A DNA stretch of 64,000 nucleotides from Pseudoips prasinana (taxonomy: Eukaryota; Arthropoda; Insecta; Lepidoptera; Nolidae). The notes beneath the pieces were generated by a model. It saw nothing but the letters and a program-made list of their open reading frames with translations, ran no database searches and had not been told where the DNA came from. The DNA lies in assembly GCA_951640165.1 (NCBI GenBank), contig OX621241.1, positions 10,049,001 through 10,113,000 of the forward strand, in the 5' to 3' direction. Both the position numbers and the translations under genes were made by a program. Shown in pieces: positions 24,101 through 34,835 of this stretch (position 1 is its first letter; each line of letters opens with the position of its first letter).

Positions 24101-26839
24101 AAGGACAGAGCTGTTAACGAATAATGAATGAGTGCTCAAAAAAGGCCATTGTGCCTGCTTTCCCCTTCAGGATACAGGCGTGAGTCTTTCTATGTATGTG
24201 TATGATCATAATAGTTCCACAATATTTATTCTGTATTATTTTGCAGGTTCTAATCTGTCTTGGTATATGTATATACGAGCGGCTCCAACGTATATCGCTT
24301 AGGTTACGTGAAGAAGAAGGCACATGTCAGACCCTAGCAGCCGTCGCCGTAGAAGCACTGTATCGCAAGTTTGAAACCGCTGTTGAACACAAGACTGGGG
24401 TATCCAAACTACAGTTATTGTATGACGAAATCACTCAAGAAGAACTAACAAGGCAACAGAGGAAAGAACAGAAGAAACTCAAACGACGCAAGAAGAAGGA
24501 AAGACAGGCTGTTGAGAGTAAATGCAAGGTATGTACTTTTACTTGTGTCAACTTATTTAACTTATTACAAGCAATGAGTTGTTTGTGACCTAGAAAACAA
24601 ACCTAATAAGTCCGTATCAGTAGCTAAAGTCCAGTCGCGGAGCATGAAGGAAAACATTCAATAATAGATTTCATTTATTTGGGACACATATAAAACTATA
24701 TTCATTTTACAAGTTCATGTTTTTTTTTTAAGTTTATAATCACCTTATTACTTACTTGATGGTCACAAACATTTTTGCATTAAGTGTGAGGTATGTAAAA
24801 TACTTGAAAGAGGAAAACCTTACTGTCTCGGGTAAAAGGCTTGCAATTTCTTTAAACGGTATCATTTCATAATTGCGAGCGTCACGCGTATATATACGCA
24901 GAAGGGTAACGACGGGACGAGAGAGAATAAAGGTTAATTTACGAAATTCCTTCTGCTCCGCGACAGCATTTTATATGGTTAAAGATTATGTACACTGCGA
25001 AGGCTGTTTTTTATACTATAAAGTGTGTCCGCGTGTCGGTGACTGTACAAAGTGTCGACAATCAGATGGTCCTTGCACGAACGCTATTTAATATTTTATA
25101 AACATTATTTTTGTATGAGAAGTAGATCTTTCACACTGATAATGCGATAAATGCATGATAAATCATTTTGCCTGTCAACATTCTGATATTATGATTCATT
25201 TGATGGCACTTACTGTAGTTGCAATTAGATTAAATCTGATTTGTAAACAAAATATGAGCTTGCTTTGTGGTAAAAGCAAAGTATGTAGTATATCACAATT
25301 TTTGTAGTTTTATGAAACAAAGATTCAAAATATGGTTATTAGATGACTTATTATGAAACGCATGGACACAATGCCACTCATCGTAGTGGCTGACCGAGAA
25401 CCACAAACGCATTGCGACCACTATCGACCTGCACAACCATTACCTTGCACTCATACCGACGAAAGTTCCTTCCGATCCTCAATCGGACCACAGGCCTGTA
25501 TTTGCGTATTAATGTAGAGTGACATGTGCATAAAACATTCCTAAAATCCGACACTTCTCCGTTCTCACGTCTGTAACCGCCCTGAACTGAAGTTCGAACC
25601 CCAAAAGGATAGTCCTTTGGCGCGGGGTTCTTTAGTAATCTTATTTACTGGACGACTTGACCTTGCCGCCCCCCTCCATGAAAGTGAAAGTTAACAATCG
25701 GTGAACTTTAAGAACGCAATCTAGTCAAATATTATATATGTACATGTACCTATAGTATACTAAAGTCGTAAAACTACATTTTCTGTAGGAGGCAGATTCC
25801 GAAGAACCAGATGAGAAGTGCCAATGTGAAGAATGCTTACTAGAAGAACGAGACACGCCAACCGACCTGCTGTCCCCGCGCGACTACATCCACGAGCAGT
25901 GCTACGACGCGGCCAGTGGGGATGGCTGCCACTCTTGTCAGGACGACTCCACCGCCAAACGCCGTTCACCTAAGAAAACAGCTAAGAAACGGGCCAAAAA
26001 CGGCAACCTCTCCCCAAATGAACATTCGCAAGACTGTGGGTACTCGTCTGGGAACAATGGAGGTTGCTGCGAGACTATGTCCGGTTCGTCGTCCCTCATG
26101 AGTTCGCCCGAGGGTTCCGAGGTGGCGTGTTCCGAAGGGTTCTGTAACCACGAGAGAGGTGACTGCCTAGATATGCCTAAGAATGATAAGACAATGTGCA
26201 CAGGCCTCACACTCTCGTTACAAGAAATGTTAATGGTATGTATGTTTCTCATGGTATTATTATTAAATTACTTAAAACCGTGTAGTTACTGGCACAGAAA
26301 GAAAATAATAGGGCTACCCCCTTAATTTACAATTAAAAAGTAATTATCGCGGAAATTTCACCATCGTTGGCTTTTTTCTATCTCTAATCCAGTTAAATTC
26401 CTATTTAAGAGTTTCCATTCCCAACTGGCATCCTGTCCTGCAAAGATGGCACCATATTAAGGGGCAAATCAAGGACAACCGAACTTAAATGACAATGATT
26501 ATGTATAATTTAGATTTTCATTGATGGGTTTTCATCCAAAATTATATTGGTTCAGTTGAAATATGCAAGATGTATTTTTTCAAATGAATGTGCTAGATGT
26601 TCAACAATCTGTGTATGTAGATAGAATATAATGTTATCTGTTTTCAGGACACGTGTTCGTCAGACGAAGAGCAGGATACCTGTTATATTCCTATAGAAGA
26701 AGTAATGGAATTCAAATCACGTAGAAATATAACGGAAAAAAGACAGGAGCTACGACAGAACCTCCGCCAAAAATTCGCTCAGCTGTGTGTGAACCCGCCG
26801 CAACAGCCACCGTTGCAGAAAGACAAGCAGGCCGCTTAG
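15132..26839 (+). CDS. GGNBP2: Gametogenetin-binding protein 2 homologue (GGNBP2/ZNF403)
   Basis: Eight coding exons: 15132-15221, 15491-15681, 21106-21249, 22475-22808, 23440-23664, 24247-24528, 25789-26235 and 26648-26839. Every junction is GT-AG and the phases agree, giving 634 aa (vertebrate GGNBP2 is about 697). Conserved blocks in order: PCVGCRRSVERLFYQL (exon 2/3 junction), KKSQRCTLHSLEAG, NYLRKHRFCADCKTK, KEKGYVGALYGGIKRC, HLISRAEPELLGNHRERHAK, the basic KEQKKLKRRKKKERQ near residue 405, then DCGYSSG and EVACSEGFCNHERGDC. Paired cysteines suggest metal binding. Vertebrate GGNBP2 is linked to spermatogenesis and growth control; its biochemical role is not well defined, so none is claimed here. 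Intron 2 (5.4 kb) hosts a LINE with a TSD, hairpins and other repeats. Odd feature: exon 4 carries a roughly 50-residue Gly/Ala/Trp-rich insertion encoded by very GC-rich DNA (22551-22690). Family assignment is very secure. Confidence 0.95.
16342..16968 (-). mobile_element. 5'-truncated LINE with 13-bp target-site duplication, in GGNBP2 intron 2
   Basis: The element is flanked by identical 13-mers attgtgaggatat at 16329-16341 and 16969-16981. Its minus strand ends in poly-A, seen as T from 16342. Coding remnants include KYLRFYLDQRLTWKDHI (16942-16709) and GGATWFTRNSKIH...HPNPLA (16670-16473), the C-terminal region of Jockey-type ORF2. The combination of truncation, poly-A and TSD is the direct footprint of target-primed reverse transcription. 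Confidence 0.92.
17243..17333. repeat. Perfect hairpin, 42-bp arms
   Basis: The arm 17243-17284 is the exact reverse complement of 17292-17333, with the 7-nt loop agtcctt between. It is AT-rich, lies in GGNBP2 intron 2 and so will be transcribed in pre-mRNA as a long perfect stem. It may be the collapsed core of a foldback MITE. The perfect identity of the arms suggests recent origin or gene conversion between arms. Confidence 0.93.
17399..17588. mobile_element. 190-bp MITE with terminal inverted repeats
   Basis: Ends are GGGGCTCTACC and GGTAGAGCCCC. Longer internal arms follow: 'ggttcaaaatgacttaatca' on the left pairs with 'tgattaagtcattttgaacc' on the right, and 'aaattggctt' pairs with 'aagccaattt'. 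CAG flanks both ends and may be a 3-bp duplication, but this overlaps the TIR, so the superfamily is left open. No coding capacity. Confidence 0.8.
18720..18860. repeat. Interspersed repeat ('cccagaggggtaggcaga')
   Basis: Contains 'actacccagaggggtaggca' and 'ctcattatattcttcataca'. A second, more diverged copy is near 28300-28385 ('cttcccagagggttaagcag', 'attatattcttcatacatgc'). Non-coding. Confidence 0.6.
19155..19345 (-). pseudogene. LINE ORF2 C-terminal zinc-finger fragment
   Basis: The minus strand reads LCRVCMDTEEMVAHMLLDC followed by REIKKIWRKTLGSPKT and a stop at 19155-19157. This CX2C...HX4C pattern after the RT/RNase H region is typical of R1/Jockey-group LINE C-termini. Only this end is preserved. 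It lies in GGNBP2 intron 2, antisense to the host gene. Confidence 0.7.
20740..20935. repeat. Copy of the 'ttgttcaag' repeat, just upstream of GGNBP2 exon 3
   Basis: Shares 'agagttgttcaagcctcgca', 'aggcttctaatgtggtttaa' and 'tatgcttaaccttgc' with the copy at 1172-1392. It ends about 170 bp before exon 3. Confidence 0.55.
24873..25091 (+). other. Cys-rich open stretch in GGNBP2 intron 6, unrecognised
   Basis: An open stretch of about 72 codons inside the intron that ends before exon 7. Its second half has regularly spaced cysteines (EGCFLYYKVCPRVGDCTKC, then DGPC) and no start codon that stands out. Codon and base use differ slightly from the AT-rich intron. It could be a fragment of an unrelated gene or repeat, an unannotated alternative exon, or chance. 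No function is proposed. Confidence 0.25.
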
Positions 26840-28696
26840 CTACAGGGACCCTGTCTTATCATTTAACTGCACTTTGTTAACCAGCCATTTTTCTATGAAA
26901 TGGGAAAACTATAACCTGCTTTCATGATCCGTAGATGCATATACACACATTAGTATCTCAAACTCCAGTAAATCCTAAGTGTTTTGTCGCCGAAGATTTG
27001 CCGCGAAAATATTGTAACAAGAACAATCTTAGCATCTTGCGTGTTAACGGTAAAATGGGGTGAACTGAAATGCAGGGGTCAATAAGAATAGGGACAAATA
27101 CTATATTTAATCAAAATTTTGTCCCTATCTCTAACCAGTAGAATTGTATTCACCCTGTTTACGGTACTGTGTTATATCAACATAACAATTGATAGGCTGA
27201 TAATAATTCCTTGATGCTAATTTATTTTAGAATTATAATTTCTCCTTTAGATGAGAACTGGTATTTCAAAGTGGAATCTGTTACTGATAATTATTTGCCC
27301 AAAATGATTAATTACCATAATGTAAGCAGTTTGTTTTTTAATATCTATAAAGTGCATATTGTAACCGTAATGCAGTAGTTAGGGTAACTGTGGCGATTGC
27401 TATTTGTAACGTAAATAATGCGAGATATTTCAACCGATATTTCAACCATCCATTGCATGTTTGGACTGGAAATATACATTTCTTGCAAATTGCAAAACAC
27501 TGAAGTTCTACAAAATTCTATTGTATGAGTAGAATATGGTCATACATATATCCTACGCGTATTTATGTTACATGATGTATAAGTAGTCTTAACTCAATTA
27601 AATTCTATTGGTTATACATTTCAGTTACATTTGCCTACAGCCAAGTAAACAAGTGCATGTTTGAATGATTCCATTGTTACAATTGATTGACTGGATAATT
27701 ACCAGCATTTAATATATTTACTATTTAAATTGTTAGAAGGCTTAGTAATGAAATATTTAAAGTAGCATTTTTTGATCAAATTATTTTATTTGAATGCTTT
27801 ATGTGACTCAATATTATACGGTACATGATGAAATATTGCTTGTTATCAAAAAGCTTGGAGAAGCAAGAGGTCAGGAGTTACCTAGGCTGTCTCGCCATTG
27901 TTATTAAAGTCGGAAAACATTTGTAAACTCAGTTTTAATATACTATATAATACAGTGATAAAAATATGTTTTATTTTCTATTCTATACAAATATACATAG
28001 AACACTTTTTAGTATGAAATGTAATGGGTAACTTACATTATTAATTGCAAGTTGGTCTTGAGATCAACATATTTATATGTCTATAAACTAAAATATTTGT
28101 ATAACCAATTTTGTGAGTTACCCATTATGCTATGCTAGCTCCATCTGTTTGACATCTCTTTTAATAAAAAACACATTTAAATCTTATAGCCACTTATATA
28201 TAATTATATAAAAAGAAACTAGTAGATGTGAAGTTGTTATCTTCACACACATGAATTATTTTTAATGCAACCACTAGTTAGTCTTTCTTTTACATACATA
28301 CATACAGACTAATTCCTGCTTCCCAGAGGGTTAAGCAGAGCTCTTGCCTTGTTTATTGTCATTATATTCTTCATACATGCTTGGATGTTTAAATCTTTCT
28401 TTTAATACATAAGTAATATTGTAAACTAGACTTCTACTGAACTTTTTCCATATTCAACTACTTTTTCTCACCCACATATTCTAACACAAGTAGTTTCAAG
28501 AGGCACATATTTAATTTCATACATAGTAATTCCAGTGACATAAATGAATAGTGCTGTCCAATTAGGTAATTCTATTGCCATACTTTTTTTTAATATAATT
28601 ATTAGTATTACCAAATACACTGGTTGGGTGTCAAGATATTTACACATTCATTTGTTGAGACGAAATTTCTTGAATTAGTCGATGACTTTGTTGCAT
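26840..28696. other. Convergent 3' region between GGNBP2 and OXSM
   Basis: Both neighbouring genes end towards this gap, so it holds both 3' UTRs. ATTAAA near 27902 and AATAAA near 28162 on the plus strand are possible poly-A signals for GGNBP2. A copy of the 'cccagagggttaagcag' repeat lies near 28300-28385. No further coding sequence is seen. Confidence 0.5.
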
Positions 28697-29983
28697 TTAA
28701 ATTTGACCTATGCATAATGTTGCATTTGTGCCCCCAAAGCCAAATGAATTTTTTAATGCTATTCTTCGGTCTGCCTCCCATTTTTTTGGTGAATTAGCAA
28801 CATAGTTTAAATTTCCAACAGGCTCAACCAAATTAATTGTTGGAGGTATTTCTCCATAATGGCAAGCTAAAATAGCAAAAATTGCTTCAAGATTGCCAGC
28901 AGCTCCTAATAAATGACCATGTGCTCCTTTTGTTGAAGACACTGATATTTTGGAACTATGTTCCCCAAATAATGTATGTATGGCCGTAGCTTCAATGCCA
29001 TCTCCCACTGGTGTTGATGTAGCATGTGCATTGATATATGTGACATCATTTTTGTTAACTCCACCATCTGTCAATGCACGGTTCATAGACAGGATTGCTC
29101 CACTACCATCTTCTCTTGGAGCAGTAATGTGGGAAGCATCACCTGATAACCCATATCCTAATATCTCAGCATATATTCTAGCATTTCTTTGTACAGCATG
29201 ATTATATTCTTCTAAAACTAAAATTGCTGCTCCTTCCCCCATCACAAATCCATCTCTCTTTTTATCAAAAGGTCTTGATGCTTTTCCAGGATCATCATTA
29301 AATGATGTGCTCAATGCTCTAAGTCTACAGAATCCAGCAATGGCAAGAGGACTGATGCAAGCTTCTGCCCCGCCACAGACCATCACATCTGCATCACCAT
29401 TTCTTATAAACCTGAAGGCATCTCCAATTGAATGTGCACCTGTAGCACATGCAGTGGATACTGCATGATTGGGGCCTCTAAATCCATACTTGATACTTAT
29501 GTGTCCTGCTGCCATGTTTGGTAAAATTCTTGGAACAAAAAATGGGCTTACTTTGTTATAACCTACTTTTAATGCATCATTAGTATCACATACATCTTTT
29601 AGATCAATCATACCCATTCCAATGGCTACACCGGTAACTTCTTTGTCAACTTCAGATTCTGGTATCCATTTTGCATCAGCTAAAGCCTCTGAGGTGGCAA
29701 GAAGAGCGAGGCATGTAGCAGGAGCCATTGACTTAAGATTAGACTTAGACAAAGCTTTTTCAATTATGCTATCTTTAGGTATTATTCCTGCTACTCTACA
29801 TGGCAATTTGGAATAATCGTCCCCTTGCAGACCTACTATGCCACACTGACCTTTCAAAATATTTTGCCACACTCTCTCAATGCCCAACCCAAGTGGAGAC
29901 ACAACCCCTAGTCCTGTGACAACTACTCTTCTTATTGGAGCATGTGTTCGTGTTGTTATTTTGCGAATTAAATGGGTAGGCAT
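28697..29983 (-). CDS. OXSM: 3-oxoacyl-[acyl-carrier-protein] synthase, mitochondrial (beta-ketoacyl synthase II type)
   Basis: 428 aa in one uninterrupted exon. It catalyses the decarboxylative condensation of malonyl-ACP with acyl-ACP in mitochondrial type II fatty acid synthesis, the route that supplies octanoate for lipoic acid. The thiolase-fold signature is complete: the catalytic Cys179 in STACATGAHS, His320 in YINAHATSTPVGD, Lys352 and His357 in STKGAHGHLLGAAG, and a C-terminal NSFGFGGTN loop. Residues 1-19 are basic with Ser/Thr and no acidic residues, fitting a mitochondrial targeting peptide. RRVVVTGLGVVSPLG marks the start of the mature fold. The neighbour CYB5D2 is divergent, with 727 bp between start codons. 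A single-exon gene beside multi-exon genes could indicate an old retrocopy, but many insect genes simply lack introns. The assignment to KAS II/OXSM rather than cytosolic FAS is clear from the stand-alone architecture. Confidence 0.97.
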   Translation of the reverse strand: MPTHLIRKITTRTHAPIRRVVVTGLGVVSPLGLGIERVWQNILKGQCGIVGLQGDDYSKLPCRVAGIIPKDSIIEKALSKSNLKSMAPATCLALLATSEALADAKWIPESEVDKEVTGVAIGMGMIDLKDVCDTNDALKVGYNKVSPFFVPRILPNMAAGHISIKYGFRGPNHAVSTACATGAHSIGDAFRFIRNGDADVMVCGGAEACISPLAIAGFCRLRALSTSFNDDPGKASRPFDKKRDGFVMGEGAAILVLEEYNHAVQRNARIYAEILGYGLSGDASHITAPREDGSGAILSMNRALTDGGVNKNDVTYINAHATSTPVGDGIEATAIHTLFGEHSSKISVSSTKGAHGHLLGAAGNLEAIFAILACHYGEIPPTINLVEPVGNLNYVANSPKKWEADRRIALKNSFGFGGTNATLCIGQI

Positions 29984-30710
29984 TTTGCTAAATGATGATA
30001 CATAAAAGAATGAAATTATTATAGAATTTTTGTATTAACACAGCCCAGCCAACTTCGGTATTAAAATGTTTGTAAAGAAAATATTTAAATTTGCCCTAAA
30101 TCAGCTGTTATATAGTAACTAAACAAATGTCAAGGAGGGTATGTCAATTTCGGTGGTTGACATTGACAGGTAGTTTACGTTTAGAAACTGTATTCACTGT
30201 ATTTGGAGTGCCATCGAATCGAATTTATTTTATAAGAAGTTGAATTACCGTTCATGAAATCAATTCTCCCTTTCGATATCAAATATAGATAAAGTACTCC
30301 CAGATTTCAACACAACTAGTCACGGTAAAATAGTATTTAAACCTGCAGTAGGTGACACGGCGGTGGCAGCAGAACGCTCAGTGTACGTTGAGGGAAATTT
30401 AGAAAAACTATTTGGTATCACAGAATCTGTCAAAATAAAACATCAAAACAAAATTGTACCTGATTGGCATTGGTTGGTTAGTTGGCAAGTTATTCTAAGA
30501 TAAAAATTAAATTATTGTTTCAACTGGCTTATTTGAATACATAAAAATATACTCTCAAGCCCTTTTAGTACTGGTGTTACTTACTCAGTAACTTTGATAT
30601 AGGATTTACCAAAGTAGACTTGTCTTCTCAAAGAACACTATCCAATTCCATTGCAGGAGGACAGTAAGTTTGTGCGCGTTTCTACGTTTTTCATTTATAT
30701 AAAGCACGCA
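29984..30710. promoter_or_regulatory. Shared divergent upstream region of OXSM and CYB5D2
   Basis: 727 bp separate the two start codons, which point away from each other, so both promoters or 5' UTRs must lie here. It is not clean spacer, because it also contains the open stretch at 30258-30502. A tcag/ttgcag acceptor-like site near 30656 could mark a 5' UTR intron of CYB5D2. No TATA box or known operator is obvious. Confidence 0.5.
30258..30502 (+). other. Unrecognised possible coding exon between OXSM and CYB5D2
   Basis: A plus-strand frame runs open for about 80 codons to TAA at 30500-30502. It contains VLPDFNTTSHGKIVFKPAVG, AERSVYVEGNLEKLFG and VPDWHWLVSWQV. Composition looks protein-like (mixed charged and hydrophobic, Trp-rich end), unlike the neighbouring low-complexity shadows. 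An ATG at 30254 opens MKSILPFDIKYR in the adjacent frame and stops just where this frame continues. The picture is of a short gene with a one-base frame shift, or of a spliced small gene or pseudogene. I do not recognise the family. Confidence 0.35.
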
Positions 30711-33700
30711 ATGTTTATTAATTTCATATTGAGACATCTGAAACTATTGGGTCCTATAACCTTGGTAATTGGCAGTGTATTCTATCGAAATGAATTGAAA
30801 TTTTATTATTACACGTTTACAAATTTAAATGAAAGGGATGACATATTTTCGGAGTCAAAGTTAGCTCTATTTAATGGGATAACGCAAGATAAACTATACT
30901 TAGCAGTATTAGGAGTAGTTTTTGATGTTACAGAAGGGAGAAAGCATTATAAAAAGGGTGGTGCATATCATTATTTTGTAGGTAAAGACATTTCTTCTTT
31001 CATGTTCTTGCTTTTCAACTAACCTACCTTCTATACTTGGCTGAATCTGTAGCTGTACTTATTGTTAGAAGTATTATCCAGTCTTTTTATAAACAGGGAA
31101 GGATGGTTCGAGAGCTCTTGTCACAGGGGATTTCAAAGATGAGAGTAACAATAAGGATCATGTTATGGACTTACCATGCAAGGACTTGTTCACATTACTT
31201 CATTGGAAGACCACATTTAAACAAAGATACATTGAAGTGGGTAAGTAAATATATAATACTTTTTTATTTTGAATCTGCACAAAGAAATCTTTGGTACCAA
31301 TATGCCACTACAGAGTAATATTATGTACTGATTTTATAAAATAAGCTATATACTTTGTGTTTATAACTCCCTAAATGTGTCATTAACTAAATATAATGAT
31401 GTCCTCCAATGGAGACAAGCCATCTGTGTGGAACTTATAATAAGTGTATGTGAAAAATGGAAATTAAACTACCCTTATCTAAGTATATAAGTTATATATA
31501 AGTTATCTTTACTAACCACCTAATTTATGCAATTACTAACACAATACATTTATTTTTATATTATTATAGTTTTTGTTAGAAAAAGGGAGAGTCCGGGGCA
31601 CAATTTTATTAACAAATAAATATGGTGAAAAGAAAAATAAAGTTTTATTTTCCAAGTAGTTTTCGGTAACAAGACTGTTGCTAAGCAAGTTGACAAGACA
31701 GAAAAAAAAACAATCAAAACAGATATAAAAAGAAATACAATGATCAAAGAGTTTCACTGCTCATTTATAAAATACTTTTCAGTTTTAGTGTCCGTTCCTT
31801 AATACTTGTATTTCTCAATAATAAGTGAATTTGTATTCTTTTTTGAGAAATAAATGTCTTAAACCGTAAAACACAGGGGCTCTCTGTGTTCCATCACTCT
31901 CCTTATGTGAAGGGACAACATCTTTACATGCTCTCCAAGGCAAAGGGAAAATAAAGCCAACTTCTACTATACTGAGTTTTGTTTTGTAATCACTATTTGG
32001 CCCATCTCAGGATTTGAACCCAGAACCTCATTACTTGTGGCTCCAGTTAGACAAACTAGGCAATAAAAATCAACTAAAAGTAAAGATTAGGAGGTTTATG
32101 GACAAGAACTGCCAAAAACAGAGAAGAATGGAAAAGGTTGGAGGAGGCCTTTGTCAATAATTGGCATACAGACGGGGTTATTGATGCTAAATAGTTAAAG
32201 ACTTTAATATATAAGATATGTAAACGAAATACTGTCTGAATAAAGGCTATTATTATTAAAAGTAAAGATAACAATAAATTGCCGTCTTAGTTCTAATCAC
32301 TTTTTATATTTAGGTGTTCTCTCAGGAAGATACTATGATCAAGATGGCAAAAAGACAGAATATGCTGAAGAGTTTGATAACAAAATAAAGCAATGTGAAA
32401 TAGAGGTGGAAAATGCCAAAAGAGAGGATGAAAAACATCCTCCTTGTAATATAGCTTGGAGTGCAGATGAGGGCACTAAGGTTTGGTGTACTAAAACAAG
32501 GTAACTTTTTGTTTATATTTTGTCTATTCTATAATTGGTGTAATTATTTACATAAGTATGTATTTACAAAAGAAAAGTAGTATATCAGTTATCTGATTTC
32601 CATAGTACAAGCCTTACTTAATTTGGGATCAGATGGCTATGTGTGAATAATGTCTCAGGATATTATTTTAACGGTTTATTTGGGCTTGATCTCCACCATG
32701 GGATGTAATTTATGTGGAGATCTTTGGGCGAAAACCTTCTCCAGTAGTGGGTGTATTTTGACTGATATGATTATGATGAATCAGGTGGAACTTTTAGCAC
32801 AGAAGTATAAGTGGGTTACACTCATTTATCCTCCAATGAATAGTTGTGGCATATCATAAACACATTCACAAAGGTTTAACATGTTTAACGTCTTTAATGA
32901 AATGGTATGGTTAATGCGCATGCAACTCATTTGCTAATTTAAGACTGTCAACAAAGTTTTACCCACACACAACTATGTACAATAGGTAAGAATTATCAAA
33001 TGAATTGAATATTACAATTGAAAATTGGGTAATCTTTTATTTAGACAAATATTCTTCTATTAATTAAATTAAATTGACTTATAATTATTTACTTGATTTA
33101 TTACTTTGCCTACATATTAAAAGCCAGCGAAGTGCCACCATTTTACAGAAAATCATAACTTAGCATGTTCTAGAAGGTTGTAAACCAAAGTCCCAACAGG
33201 ACCTCTGTTGGGACCTGGGTGGGAACTAGTTTCCATCCGCCACCGATTGTGCTTCGGCTACAAGGATGTCGACCACGCGCCAACACGCAAGCGAATCAGT
33301 CGTGAGTCGTCTTTTGGCGGGAAATCAGGCACTCGTATCGTGAATGGTTCCCAATTTGCCCAAATTTCAAAAAGTAGGCTGTGCTTTAGTAATATTAGCA
33401 ATTTTGTACTTAACATTTGATTAGTTAGCATTTTGGTCAAACTTTTTGTACTTTTGGATCAATCTCTCTATATCCCAGGCTGTTTTCTATTGACGAGATA
33501 TGTTTCGGACGAAATGTCCTATAGGCATGGCAAATCTCTATAGAGATTGATTAAATTATTATTAATTTCGCATTCGTTGCTCTGGTTTGCGGACGACTTT
33601 TAACACTCGCATACGTGCGCACTCGCTGCATTTGGTTTACAAATTTTGGTTTGACCTACAACTGGTTTGCGGGCGCGTGTTCCCAATCGTGGTTGGAGGG

Positions 33701-34071
33701 CGTGGATTTCATCCGTGTGGCCGGCGGATTATAACCAACCAAGGACAGTTGCGTCTAGTTGCGCTCAGTTGGGATACAACCGTCTAGAACAGGCATTAGT
33801 TGCATCTCTGGTCACGTGCGTGGTCGTGATATGAGTATCTGTCCCTATTATGCTGAAACTAAATAAATTCTAATATTATGAATTATTTGTTAACAGTGGT
33901 GGAGTGTCTAGAAGTTGGGCTGGTGTACCTCGGCAAATGTATACTCCAGGTGTTGAGAAGCCTCGATGTGTTTGTATCAATATACATGAAGTAGATGATT
34001 CACAAGGCCATATGAAAATGTATGATGACTGTCACCACACATCTAATACATGCATTGTTAATGATACATAG
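30711..34071 (+). CDS. CYB5D2: Neuferricin (cytochrome b5 domain-containing protein 2)
   Basis: Four exons, 30711-30981, 31097-31240, 32314-32500 and 33897-34071, with consistent GT-AG junctions and phases, give 258 aa. A hydrophobic segment at residues 10-25 ([16 protein letters not shown]) fits a signal peptide or membrane anchor. A MAPR-type cytochrome b5-like haem-binding domain follows (about residues 52-140): [39 protein letters not shown] and the W-containing helix. Exon 3 carries [15 protein letters not shown] and PPCNIAWS. Exon 4 carries [19 protein letters not shown] and PRCVCIN, the C-terminal neuferricin-specific block. Human neuferricin is a secreted or membrane-associated haem-binding protein with neurotrophic activity in culture. 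The ATG at 30711 was preferred; the open frame extends upstream without another ATG. A poly-A signal cluster (AATAAAAT) lies near 34181. Introns 2 and 3 contain RTE-LINE scraps. Confidence 0.95.
31874..32060. repeat. Diverged copy of the 'ttgttcaag/ccctccgaagc' repeat, CYB5D2 intron 2
   Basis: Recognised by 'acatgctctccaaggcaaag' and 'gacaaactaggcaataaaaa', shared in order with copies at 20740-20935 and 35125-35330. Strongly diverged. Confidence 0.4.
32095..32210 (+). pseudogene. RTE-type LINE ORF C-terminus, CYB5D2 intron 2
   Basis: Plus-strand reading gives [18 protein letters not shown] and a stop near 32190. This is the usual C-terminal end of RTE-clade LINE polyproteins in insects (an EWKxLEEAF-type motif). 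Only the terminus remains, typical of short 5'-truncated copies. Confidence 0.65.
32725..32790 (-). repeat. Inverted scrap of the 'actgctggacaaaggcc' family, CYB5D2 intron 3
   Basis: Reads 'gggcgaaaaccttctccagt' then 'agtgggtgtattttgactga', a decayed reverse complement of the phrase at 5560-5760. Confidence 0.45.
33190..33840. other. GC-richer unclassified segment in CYB5D2 intron 3
   Basis: Clearly less AT-rich than the rest of the intron, with CpG-containing phrases such as 'aggatgtcgaccacgcgcca' and 'gtggccggcggattataacc'. No protein motif. Probably an old DNA transposon, but termini were not found. Confidence 0.35.
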
Positions 34072-34224
34072 GTCTATGTAAGCCGTTATATATGTGATAG
34101 GTACTTTGTCGACATTTTTGGCTCATAATAATATAAGAGAATCTCACTTTGGTTGTATTATATTAATTATATTTTTAAAATAAAATAATATAAACTTGAA
34201 GAAAAGCAAATTGTGATTTCTTAC

Positions 34225-34651
34225 CTATCCAATTTCAACGAGGTGTGAGACAGAGAGATATAATATCTCCTCAACTGTTCACCACAACATTGGAAGATGT
34301 TGGCGAGTATATCACTCACCTCAGGTGTGTCGATGATATAGTAGTCATGGCTGAGACCTTGGAAGACTGGTATAATACTCAGCAGTCTCTCAACAAGCGG
34401 GTCTGAAAATGGATAGGGATGAAACAAACATCATGTTGGACATCCATGTTCAACCCACTCAAGTTAAGGTTGGCTCTGCTCTTGAAGTTGTAGAGAACTA
34501 TATTTACCTAGGAAAGACAATCCAATTAGGCAGGTCCAACTTCGAAAAGGATAATATAGGTAGAATCCAACTCGGCTGGTCAGTGTTTGGAAGCTATGTC
34601 CAGACCAACCAGATGACATTGTGTAGCATGTTCAACATGCAAAATACATAA
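34225..34651 (+). pseudogene. RTE-type LINE reverse transcriptase fragment
   Basis: The plus strand contains GVRQRDIISPQLFTTTLED (RT motif B region), then a decayed CVDDIVVMAETLEDW in place of the usual FADD box, and after a stop VVENYIYLGKTIQL. The order matches RTE-clade RT palm and thumb. Stops and missing flanks show a dead fragment. It begins about 150 bp downstream of CYB5D2. Confidence 0.8.
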
Positions 34652-34784
34652 TACCTAGATTAACTTCCTATACAAGAATAAGGATCTTATGATACAATTT
34701 GTATGAGGAGCCAGCAAAGTAGCAATTTAGCCAATTTCATGGGTAGATAGCATTCTAGCTTAAGTGTCCTATATAACTTTTATG

Positions 34785-34835
34785 GGGCCTTTGTTGAGCA
34801 GTGGATGTCTTTTGGCTGAGATATGATAAATCTCT
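34785..34835 (-). repeat. Inverted scrap of the 'actgctggacaaaggcc' family
   Basis: Reads 'ggcctttgttgagcagtgga' then 'tgtcttttggctgagatatg', the reverse complement of the family phrase and of its 'catcagccgaaagacgtcc' extension. It probably belongs to the same decayed RTE copy as the fragment just upstream. Confidence 0.55.

Noticed and set aside
28950..29201. Plus-strand frames inside OXSM
   Set aside because: Antisense shadows of a conserved enzyme.
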